DNA of 64,000 nucleotides from Rhodoferax sp. (lineage in GTDB: Bacteria > Pseudomonadota > Gammaproteobacteria > Burkholderiales > Burkholderiaceae_C): the NCBI GenBank assembly GCA_024236015.1, contig JACKLK010000008.1:186001-250000 (forward strand), in the 5' to 3' direction. The position numbers were made by a program, and so were the translations under genes. This document shows, one piece after another, positions 26,605-33,715 of the stretch (the stretch's first letter is position 1; each line of letters begins with the position of its first letter). The notes below the pieces were generated by a model that saw only the letters and a program-made list of their open reading frames with translations, was not told the origin of the DNA and ran no database searches.

Positions 26605-27666
26605 ATGGGGGCCAACACTGCCAATACGGCGAATACCGCCAATACCGCCAACACGGCGAACACGGCCAACACGGCCAACAGTGGCAATGCGGCTGCCACG
26701 AGCATCGTCGTGGCGGACCGTCTCGACCTGCCGTTCGTCAAGGACTTCGAGGTCGAGCAGGCCCGTGTGGGCTGGCTGCCGACCAGCCCGCCGACGGTGT
26801 GTCCGCCGATCGGCCCGCCCTATTTCCAGGACAGCAAGGTCGACCCGTTTTTCGCCGGCTGGCAGGTGCTGGCGGAATTCGCGTCGACGAACTGGGCGGC
26901 GCAGACACCCGTTGTCGATGCCGTTCCGCATGTGCCGACCGGGGCCGGCACCATTGCCAAGTCGCTCGCTGGGGGCGATGTGCTCCTGGTCGAGGTGACG
27001 TTCCCGATTGCCGACGCTCCGGCCAGCTTCACGACCTGGGAGGTGCCGGCCGCCGGCGCGCGCCAGCCGTCGGACTGGGAGTTCGATCGCCTGTTGCGCG
27101 CCTATCTCGACGAGCGGCCCGACGCCATGGGCGAAATCGTGTCCCAGAGCAACGAGTTCCTGAGTTATTTCATGAACCTGTTGTCGATGGGGCCTGTCTC
27201 GCATCCGGCCACCACCAAGGTGATGCAGGCCGCCAGCCTGATGGCGCTGTTCGCCAGCCAGTACTGGAAGAACAAATACAAGCGCGTGCGCCCGGCGCAG
27301 TTGTTTCCGGGGTTGATGCCGCCGATCGCGACGCCGGGCCACGCATCGTTTCCGAGCGGGCATGCGGCCCAGGCCCAACTGGTCTACCGGTGCCTGTTGT
27401 CGCTGTTGCCGACGGCGTCGATCGGCGGGGGCGGCCAGTCCGTGGCCAGCATGTTCACGGTGGCCGGCGAGCGACTCGCGCGCCGCATCGCGCGCAACCG
27501 GGAAATCGCCGGCCTGCATTACGCCAGCGATTCGATCGCCGGCCGGATACTGGCGCACAAGATCTACGACCAGATCCTGACGCCGGCGCTGGCCGGGCCC
27601 GCCCACGCGTCGCCGATGAAGATCTACCGGGCATTGGTCGACCTGGCACGGCAGGAGTGGACATGA
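26605..27666 (+). CDS. Vanadium-haloperoxidase/PAP2-superfamily protein with (NTA)n N-terminus
   Basis: A 353-residue protein with a perfect GAGGAGG ribosome binding site before ATG 26605. The PAP2 active site is complete: KNKYKRVRP (KX6RP), FPSGHAAQ (PSGH) and RNREIAGLHYASD (RX5HX3D). Together with its length this fits the vanadium-dependent haloperoxidase-related branch, which uses bound vanadate to oxidise halides, or an acid phosphatase of the same fold. No clear signal peptide. The N-terminus is a run of Asn-Thr-Ala triplets from a 9-bp tandem repeat. Its stop overlaps the ATG of the mini-cistron chain that leads to the G1 peptidase gene. Confidence 0.8.
   Translation: MGANTANTANTANTANTANTANTANSGNAAATSIVVADRLDLPFVKDFEVEQARVGWLPTSPPTVCPPIGPPYFQDSKVDPFFAGWQVLAEFASTNWAAQTPVVDAVPHVPTGAGTIAKSLAGGDVLLVEVTFPIADAPASFTTWEVPAAGARQPSDWEFDRLLRAYLDERPDAMGEIVSQSNEFLSYFMNLLSMGPVSHPATTKVMQAASLMALFASQYWKNKYKRVRPAQLFPGLMPPIATPGHASFPSGHAAQAQLVYRCLLSLLPTASIGGGGQSVASMFTVAGERLARRIARNREIAGLHYASDSIAGRILAHKIYDQILTPALAGPAHASPMKIYRALVDLARQEWT
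26611..26682 (+). repeat. Eight 9-bp tandem units coding Ala-Asn-Thr
   Basis: Eight units of the form GC(C/G)AA(C/T)AC(N) run in frame just after the start codon and encode seven Ala-Asn-Thr triplets plus Ala-Asn-Ser. The unit length is a multiple of three, so copy-number change would lengthen or shorten the protein N-terminus without a frameshift. Confidence 0.9.
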
Positions 27667-27728
27667 GCGCGCCGGGCCGTTCCCAAGCGCGAATCCCGCA
27701 GCGCGTAGCGCGGAGGGTAGTCCAGTGA
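27663..27728 (+). CDS. Mini-cistron 1, 21 residues, in the repeat region
   Basis: ATG 27663 overlaps the haloperoxidase-like stop (ATGA) and has AGGAG five bases upstream. The 21-residue frame ends at TGA 27726-27728, overlapping the next GTG. It is made almost wholly of the 62-bp repeat unit and has no domain. It may be a translational relay rather than a functional peptide. Confidence 0.35.
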   Translation: MSAPGRSQARIPQRVARRVVQ

Positions 27729-27788
27729 GCGCGCCGGGCCGTTCCCAAGCGCGAATCCCGCAGCGCGTAGCGCGGAGGGTAGTCCAGT
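27665..27788. repeat. Two tandem copies of a 62-bp unit
   Basis: The unit begins GAGCGCGCCGGGCCG at 27665 and again at 27727; a third boundary begins GAGCG at 27789. The two copies look identical over 62 bases. On the minus strand the unit contains CGCGCTGCGGG, CTTGGG and GGCCCGGCG, the core found in the diverged pair at 7127-7235. Each copy carries GGAGGG eight bases before a GTG. Confidence 0.92.
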
Positions 27789-27790
27789 GA
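27725..27790 (+). CDS. Mini-cistron 2, 21 residues, in the repeat region
   Basis: GTG 27725 overlaps the stop of mini-cistron 1, with GGAGGG upstream. The encoded peptide repeats that of mini-cistron 1 and ends at TGA 27788-27790, which overlaps the GTG start of the G1 peptidase gene. The chain of GTGA overlaps would let ribosomes re-initiate through to that gene. Confidence 0.35.
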   Translation: MSAPGRSQARIPQRVARRVVQ

Positions 27791-28953
27791 GCGCCCCCAT
27801 TGGCGGGCCGGGACAGTGCCCGGGCTGCGTCAGACCCGGCTTGCCGCCGCAACCGACGGCGGCGAACCCATCGGATGCCTTGTTCCTGGACCCGGCCGCG
27901 CGGCAGCAATACTGGTTGCCGGAGCCGCCGGGCCCCGGGTTTCCGACGCTGCAGGATTTCTGGGATCGCCTGCGCAGCGGCATCACCGAATACCGCGTCG
28001 CCCACACCGTGACCGGGCCCGACCCGATAGGCGTGGTCATCCCGGCGTCGGTGCGCATGGCTGCCGACGTGGACGAAAAAGTCATCCGGCTTGGCCGGCG
28101 CAGCCGGGTGTCGCACAGTCCGAACTGGTCCGGCGCGGCGGTGGCGGCGGTCGACAGCAGCATCCTGACCCAGGTCGTCGGGCGCTGGATCGAACCGGTG
28201 TCGCAGCCGTCGGGCACGCTGAACCCCGCGCGCACCTACCGCAGCTCGCTGTGGATCGGCTTCAACGGGCACGCGGCCTACCTCGACGCCGCGATGCCCC
28301 AGGTCGGGACCTTGCAGGAGATCATCTACGTCAGCGGCAGCTGGCAACCGCGCCACTGGGTCTGGTTCGAGTGGTGGGCCGACAGCCAGGGCGGGCCGAT
28401 CCCACCGAGTGTGTTGCCCTGTTACCTGGACCTGCCGGTGCAACCGGGTGACACGGTATGGTGCCGGGTCGATCTCGTGCCCAGCGATCCCGCCTGCCCG
28501 GCCGCCACGTTTCCGCACGTCGCGCGCCTGTGTATCTGCGTGGAGCATCCGGCCGATGCGACCTCGCCGGCCTCGAAGATCCTGGTGATGCCGTTCGTGA
28601 TCTACCCGCCCGTGGTCAATGCGGTCCGGGTCCAGGTGACGGGCTCGACCGCCAACTGGATTGCCGAATTGCCGAGCAATGTGTGGAATCCGCGCAATCC
28701 GTGGCGGCTGCCCCGCCTGGGCACCGGCGCGGCGTCGGACCAGCCCGTGACCTTCTCGCATTGCGCGGCCGCCTCCGCACGCAAGCCCGGTGCACCCTTG
28801 ATCGCCGAGCATACGCTGGCGGTATCCAGGCGATTTCACATGTACAGCGGGCAACCCCGTGGCGATGCATCGCTCAGGCCTATCGCGACCAGCCTGATGC
28901 CCCGCATCAGCGACACCGCGTTCGGCATCCAGGTCGACGGCAGCGACGCCTGA
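27787..28953 (+). CDS. Glutamic peptidase homologue (G1/eqolisin-like)
   Basis: A 388-residue protein starting at GTG 27787 after GGAGGG. The region from residue 113 matches the eqolisin fold: NWSG at 113-116, SSLWIGFNG near 153-161, PQVGT with Gln172, WFEWWA near 193-198, a GD-V strand near 221, and NWIAE with Glu294. In fungal scytalidoglutamic peptidase the catalytic dyad is a Gln in an LQTG segment and a Glu in an E(F/W)I(I/V)E segment, so Gln172 and Glu294 are the likely dyad. The first 110 residues are a Pro-rich leader, perhaps a propeptide; no classical signal peptide is visible. Confidence 0.75.
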   Translation: MSAPIGGPGQCPGCVRPGLPPQPTAANPSDALFLDPAARQQYWLPEPPGPGFPTLQDFWDRLRSGITEYRVAHTVTGPDPIGVVIPASVRMAADVDEKVIRLGRRSRVSHSPNWSGAAVAAVDSSILTQVVGRWIEPVSQPSGTLNPARTYRSSLWIGFNGHAAYLDAAMPQVGTLQEIIYVSGSWQPRHWVWFEWWADSQGGPIPPSVLPCYLDLPVQPGDTVWCRVDLVPSDPACPAATFPHVARLCICVEHPADATSPASKILVMPFVIYPPVVNAVRVQVTGSTANWIAELPSNVWNPRNPWRLPRLGTGAASDQPVTFSHCAAASARKPGAPLIAEHTLAVSRRFHMYSGQPRGDASLRPIATSLMPRISDTAFGIQVDGSDA

Positions 28954-29051
28954 GCGGGTGCATCGGAGGCGTTGCCGATCAATACCCCTGACGCGCGCCC
29001 AGGCAAGCCGCCGTGCGAACCCGCGGCGCACGGGCGCTGGGATACTGCGCC

Positions 29052-30386
29052 ATGCCCAGTCCGATGCCCTGCTCACCATCGCGCCGGCGCTGCCTGCAAT
29101 GGGCCGGTGGCGCGCTCGCCGGCATGGCGCTGGCGCCACTGGCCGTGGCCGATGATCCGGCCATGGCCGGCGCGCGCCTGAGCGCCGACTTCGACCCGAT
29201 TGCCGCGATCTGGCTGGGTTACGACCCCGGCCACGAGGCCTTCACCGCCGACCTGGCGCAGCTGCTGGCGCCGCATGTGCCGCTCAAGATGCTGGTGCGC
29301 GACGCCGAAGCGCAGGCGCGTGCGATGGCCGTGTTGCGCAGCCGGGGCGTCAATGCGCTGCAGGTGGCTTTCGTGCAGGATGGCCGGGCGCCGTTCTTCG
29401 TGCGCGACAGCGCGGTGTTCGGCCTGGACGGCCGCGGCCGGCCGTTCGTCGTGGATTTCCAGTGGACGCATTACGGCTGGACCAACTGGTGCCGCCGCAC
29501 CTTTGCGGGCAGCCGCGCACGCGCCCTCGACTGCGCGCGCACCGACGATGTCGAGACCGGTGCGCTGGACCGGCGCCTGGCGGGCGCACTGGGCCTGGCC
29601 AGCCTGGCCTCGCCGCTGGCGATCGAAGGCGGGGGCGTGGAGGTCAACGGCCGCGGCACCCTCATCGCCAATGCCAGCCTGTGGCGCGAGCGCAACCGGG
29701 GTCTGTCGCGCGAGGCGATCGAGAAACACCTGCTGGCGCTGCCGGGCATGCGCAAGGTGGTCTGGGTGCCGCACGGCCTGGCGCACGACCCGTTGCACCG
29801 GGCGACCATCGTCGGCCACTACGTGGGCTGGGGCACCGGCGGGCATACCGACGAGTTCGTGCGTTTCGCCGACGAGAACACGGTCCTGCTGGCCTGGGTC
29901 GACGAGGACGAGGCGCGCAGCCATCCGGTGGCGCGACTGAACCAGCAGCGCATGCAGGCCAATTTCGAGGCCTTGTCGAACAGCACCGACCAGCGCGGCC
30001 GGCCGCTGCGGGTGATCAAGGTGCCGTTGCCGGCCATCGTCGAGCGCGCGGTCGTGCTCAGCGCCGACGCCGACACCGCGTATTCGAACGAATGGACGGC
30101 CACGTCCTTTCCGGCCCGCGAGCGCCGCCGCGAAGGCGATACCGTGATGCAGCTGGCCACGACCAGCTACCTCAACCATGTGCTGGCCAACGATCTCGTC
30201 GTGTTGCCCACCTACGTGGCACACGGCACGTCCCCCGAGCGGGAGGAGCAGGTGCGCAGGATCTACGCATCCGTCTTTCCGGGGCGGCGCGTGGTGTTCA
30301 TCGACGCCATGAACGCGAACTGGGTCGGCGGCGGCGCCCATTGCGCGACCTTGACGGAGCCGGCCCGGCATGTACTGGCGACTTGA
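29052..30386 (+). CDS. Exported agmatine deiminase / peptidyl-arginine deiminase family protein
   Basis: About 444 residues. The N-terminus SPSRRRCLQWAGGALAGMAL looks like a Tat signal (twin Arg, then a hydrophobic stretch), ending before ADDP. The catalytic set of the guanidino-modifying superfamily is visible: FFVRDSAVF, AIEGGGVEVN, GHTDEFVRF and the C-terminal GGGAHCATL with the nucleophile Cys. The family deiminates agmatine to N-carbamoylputrescine or modifies arginine in peptides. Export points to extracytoplasmic substrate. ATG 29052 is preferred over upstream starts because it gives a normal signal peptide. Confidence 0.8.
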   Translation: MPSPMPCSPSRRRCLQWAGGALAGMALAPLAVADDPAMAGARLSADFDPIAAIWLGYDPGHEAFTADLAQLLAPHVPLKMLVRDAEAQARAMAVLRSRGVNALQVAFVQDGRAPFFVRDSAVFGLDGRGRPFVVDFQWTHYGWTNWCRRTFAGSRARALDCARTDDVETGALDRRLAGALGLASLASPLAIEGGGVEVNGRGTLIANASLWRERNRGLSREAIEKHLLALPGMRKVVWVPHGLAHDPLHRATIVGHYVGWGTGGHTDEFVRFADENTVLLAWVDEDEARSHPVARLNQQRMQANFEALSNSTDQRGRPLRVIKVPLPAIVERAVVLSADADTAYSNEWTATSFPARERRREGDTVMQLATTSYLNHVLANDLVVLPTYVAHGTSPEREEQVRRIYASVFPGRRVVFIDAMNANWVGGGAHCATLTEPARHVLAT

Positions 30387-31173
30387 CCAGACCGTCGACA
30401 CCCGCGCCGGCCCCGTGGCGGCGGGAACGGCCGGCGATGGCGAGGCGCTGGTGCTCGCCCACGGTTGGCCGTGGTCGTCATATTCCTGGCACCGGGTGAT
30501 TCCGGCTCTAGCGCAGCGGTACCGGGTGTATTGGTACGACATGCCCGGATACGGGCGGTCCGGCAAATCCGCCGGCCAGAGGACCTCGCTCGACGTGCAG
30601 GGCGAGGTGTTCGCCGAGATGCTCGCGCACTGGAAGCTGGATCGACCCACGGTGGTCGCGCACGACTTCGGCGGTGCGACCACGCTGCGGGCCCACCTGC
30701 TGCACGGCTGCGACTACCGTCGCTATGTGCTGATGAACGTCGTGGCCCTGCGCCCCTGGGGTTCCGACTTCTTCGACCATGTGCGACACCATGGCGACGC
30801 TTTCGCCGGTTTGCCGCCGCATATCCATGCGGCGGTCGTGCGCGCGTATATCGGTGGCGCGATCGTGACCCCGATCGATGCCGAGGATCAGGAGGCACTT
30901 GCCGCTCCATGGCTGTCGCAGGAGGGCCGGGGCAGCTTCTATCGCCAGTTCGCGCAGGCCGACGAGCGGTATACGGCCGAGGTCGAGGCGCTGTATCCGG
31001 ACATCCGGTGCCCGGTGCAGATCGTCTGGGGCGCGGACGACCCCTGGATCCCGCTGGCGCGTGGCCAGGCGCTGCACGCCATGATTCCGCGGGCCGGGTT
31101 CGAGGTGCTGGCCGGCGTCGGCCACCTGCCGCAGCTCGAGGCGCCGGATCGGGTCGTGCAGGTCATCGGCTGA
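30370..31173 (+). CDS. Alpha/beta hydrolase, haloalkane/haloacetate dehalogenase-like
   Basis: A 267-residue alpha/beta hydrolase. AHGWPWSSYSWHRVIP supplies the oxyanion segment, VVAHDFGGATTLRAHL carries Asp as nucleophile (as in dehalogenases and epoxide hydrolases rather than Ser esterases), VWGADDPW the acid and GVGHLPQLEAP the His. Substrate unknown. Its start lies 17 bases inside the deiminase gene in another frame, indicating one transcript. Confidence 0.82.
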   Translation: MYWRLDQTVDTRAGPVAAGTAGDGEALVLAHGWPWSSYSWHRVIPALAQRYRVYWYDMPGYGRSGKSAGQRTSLDVQGEVFAEMLAHWKLDRPTVVAHDFGGATTLRAHLLHGCDYRRYVLMNVVALRPWGSDFFDHVRHHGDAFAGLPPHIHAAVVRAYIGGAIVTPIDAEDQEALAAPWLSQEGRGSFYRQFAQADERYTAEVEALYPDIRCPVQIVWGADDPWIPLARGQALHAMIPRAGFEVLAGVGHLPQLEAPDRVVQVIG

Positions 31174-31239
31174 ATTCGGGGCAGGTCAAGTTCCGACTGT
31201 TGGTCGATGCGCGACGGCATGTCGTGCGCACGCGGTGCG

Positions 31240-32481
31240 TCAACCCGCCGACTTGTGCAGTTGCGTGAGCACCCGCAGCATCGTGCGGTTGACCTCGCCC
31301 AGGTCGAGCTCGTATGCCGTGCACAGGGCCGGCACCTTGTCCATGTTCGGATACTCCAGCGCCGTGGCCAGCTCCAGGAAAGGTGCATAGGGTCCGCTGT
31401 TGCCCAGGATGGCGCCGTTGACGCGATCGGACAGCGGCAGCCGGTGCAGGGCATCCTTCAGCGACTCGCCCAGCAGGCCGTCGATCTGGGACAACATGCC
31501 GCACAGGAAGACTTCGCGCCGCAGCAACTCCTCGTCGCCGGCGTCGAGCTGGTTTTCCATCATGCGCGCGCGCATGACCATGCCGGTGCGCACCGGATCC
31601 ATGTCGGGTTCGTTGCTGGCCAGGGGCAGCATCTCCTGCAGCCAGGCCTTGAAGCGTGACAGCCCGAGCAGCATCAAGCCATGGCGCAGCGACTCGACGC
31701 TGCTGCGCAACCCCAGCGCGGCCGAGTTGGTGAAACGCAGGAAACGGTAGGCCAGCAGCGGCTCCTCGGCCAGCGTGTGTTCGATCAGTTCGAGCGCGGC
31801 GTCGGCGTCGGTCTGCTGGATCAGCAGCACCACGGCACGATGGCTGGGCGGAATCGGCTGCTTGCGATGCGACAGCAACACGTCGTCGACCGGCCAGCCG
31901 GCCACGCCCCAGGCGTTCTGCTGGTCCAGGCAATGGTCGGCCATCAGCCGGCTGGGCACGGCCTCGACGATCTGGTCGGGCGGCACCGGACTGAGCGCCC
32001 GGGCGGTGGCCGCGGTCGCCGGTGCCCCGGGCTGTCCCTGGCGCAGCGAGGCCTGTGCGCCGACGATGGTTTCGCCGGGCGTGAGGGCGAGCATGCCGCG
32101 CACGAAGTACCGCGCCATGGCGGCGTCCGGGCGCTGGCCCGGCTGGCCGCGCCACAACATCGGCACGCCGCGCGCATGGGCCCGCTGCACGGCGCCGGTG
32201 ACGGCTTCGTTGCGCATCAGGTCGTGCTGGACCACGAGTTGGGGGCCGTCGCGCGAGCCGTGGTTCAGCAGGTCGGTCAGCAGGCCGGCGGTCTGCGGTG
32301 TCAGCAGCAGGGGCGGGCACTGCTCGGACCAGGTCTGTTCGAGCGTGCGCAGGAAATGCGCGCCTTCGACCGGCTCCTGGCCGTGGGGCGTCAGGAACAG
32401 CTGCACCGCCGCCGGCTGGCGCAGCCGGTTCCAGACCAGCTGGTAACCCAGGATCAGATGCCCGAGCGTCGAAGGGGCCAT
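31240..32481 (-). CDS. HDOD-domain signalling protein with degenerate EAL-like N-terminus
   Basis: A 413-residue protein. The first 200 residues resemble the EAL fold (ILGYQLVWNRL, LVVQHDLMRNE, RYFVRGMLALTPGE) but no EAL triplet or metal-binding residues remain, so phosphodiesterase activity is unlikely. The C-terminal half (from DVLLSHRKQPIPP, then ALELIEHTLAEEPLLAYRFLRFTNSAALGLR) is an HDOD domain. Related EAL-HDOD proteins such as Vibrio CdgJ affect motility. It is 7 bases beyond flgL at the end of the flg operon, supporting a motility-related role. Confidence 0.85.
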   Translation of the reverse strand: MAPSTLGHLILGYQLVWNRLRQPAAVQLFLTPHGQEPVEGAHFLRTLEQTWSEQCPPLLLTPQTAGLLTDLLNHGSRDGPQLVVQHDLMRNEAVTGAVQRAHARGVPMLWRGQPGQRPDAAMARYFVRGMLALTPGETIVGAQASLRQGQPGAPATAATARALSPVPPDQIVEAVPSRLMADHCLDQQNAWGVAGWPVDDVLLSHRKQPIPPSHRAVVLLIQQTDADAALELIEHTLAEEPLLAYRFLRFTNSAALGLRSSVESLRHGLMLLGLSRFKAWLQEMLPLASNEPDMDPVRTGMVMRARMMENQLDAGDEELLRREVFLCGMLSQIDGLLGESLKDALHRLPLSDRVNGAILGNSGPYAPFLELATALEYPNMDKVPALCTAYELDLGEVNRTMLRVLTQLHKSAG

Positions 32482-32488
32482 GGCGACG

Positions 32489-33679
32489 TCAGTTGATGAA
32501 GTTGAACAAGGACAGGCGCTGGATTTGAGCGTATGACTGTAACGCAGCCTGGTAGCCGGTCTGTGTCTGGCTGAAATCGGAGATGGCCTTGACCATGTCG
32601 GCGTCGATGGCGCGTGAACGGTCCGACTCCAGCGACAACGAGCGTGCCGACTGCTGGTCGGTGATGGTGTCGGCCCGGTTGAGCCAGTCGCCGGCCTGGC
32701 CGCGCGCCGCCTGCATGCGCTCCAGGGCGGTGTCGATCTGGGACAGCGACAAGGCGACCGAATGGGCCAGCCGGTTGTCGCCCGGCGCGTTGTCGATGTT
32801 GTTGATCGCGTCGTCCAGCATGTTGAACACGTTCAGCGGCACGCTGGGCGTGATGTCCAGCGCGTCGCCGTGGGCGGGCGTGCCCTGGGCCAGTACCGAG
32901 ATGCCGTCGAACTGGATCGGTGCGCCGTCGACATAGGGCTGACCGCTGCTGACCGTGGTCGACGTGGTGGTGTTGACGACGTCGTAGGTGGTCACGCCGG
33001 CGACGACACTGAAGTCGATGCGGTAGCTGTCCCCGGTGACCAGGGTGGGCGAGATCACCGTGCCCGGATCGCTCCACAGGTTCACCGAGTTTCCGGCCGC
33101 CAGCGAGACCTCGAAGGTGCGGTTGCCGCTGGGCACGTCCATCCAGATCGCCTGGCCGTTCATGGCCCCGGGCAGGTTGGTGGTCGTGGCGGCGCGTTGT
33201 CCGGCCGCCCCCTGGAACTGCACGCCGGCCGGGATGTCGGCGAACGGGCTTCCCGCACTGCCCAGGCCTCCGAACAGCGGCAGGCCGTTGTTGTCGGTGC
33301 GGTTGGCGATGGCGAAGATCTGGTCGCGCAGGCTGGCCAGTTGCTGGGCCAGCGTGTCGCGGTTGGCCGGCGTGTAGGCCGCGTTGCCCGCCGCGAGCAC
33401 CAGTTCGCGCGCCGTCTGCATCAGGCCGATGGCTTCGCCCAGGCCGGCTTCGGCACTGGCCAGCGCCGCGCGCTGGGTTTCGAGCGCGCGCTGGTCGGTC
33501 TCGATGCGGTCCAGCCGCACCATGACCCGCTCCGCCTGAGCCGCCGCCAGCGGGTCGTCGCTGACCCGGTTGACGCGCAGGCCGGAGCTGAGCTGCTCCT
33601 GCTGTTTCGACAGTTGGCTCTGGCGCCTGTACAACTGCTCCAGGGCGTTGTCGTAGGTGTTGGCGGTTCCTGTGCGCAT
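32489..33679 (-). CDS. flgL: Hook-filament junction protein FlgL
   Basis: A 396-residue flagellin-fold protein. The N-terminal coiled region (ALEQLYRRQSQLSKQQEQLSSGLRVNRVSDDP) and the C-terminal helix (AISDFSQTQTGYQAALQSYAQIQRLSLFNFIN) are conserved flagellin/HAP3 ends; the middle is variable beta-rich sequence. FlgL joins hook protein FlgK to flagellin. Gap to flgK is 36 bases. Confidence 0.93.
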   Translation of the reverse strand: MRTGTANTYDNALEQLYRRQSQLSKQQEQLSSGLRVNRVSDDPLAAAQAERVMVRLDRIETDQRALETQRAALASAEAGLGEAIGLMQTARELVLAAGNAAYTPANRDTLAQQLASLRDQIFAIANRTDNNGLPLFGGLGSAGSPFADIPAGVQFQGAAGQRAATTTNLPGAMNGQAIWMDVPSGNRTFEVSLAAGNSVNLWSDPGTVISPTLVTGDSYRIDFSVVAGVTTYDVVNTTTSTTVSSGQPYVDGAPIQFDGISVLAQGTPAHGDALDITPSVPLNVFNMLDDAINNIDNAPGDNRLAHSVALSLSQIDTALERMQAARGQAGDWLNRADTITDQQSARSLSLESDRSRAIDADMVKAISDFSQTQTGYQAALQSYAQIQRLSLFNFIN

Positions 33680-33715
33680 GGTGGTTCGGTGTGGTCAGTC
33701 GAGCGGGCGTGGGTG

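Noticed and set aside
24790..29139. Very long minus-strand open frame of about 1,449 codons
   Set aside because: It lies antisense to four well-supported genes, has no domain and reads as Arg/Gly/Ala-rich sequence, an effect of high GC codon bias.
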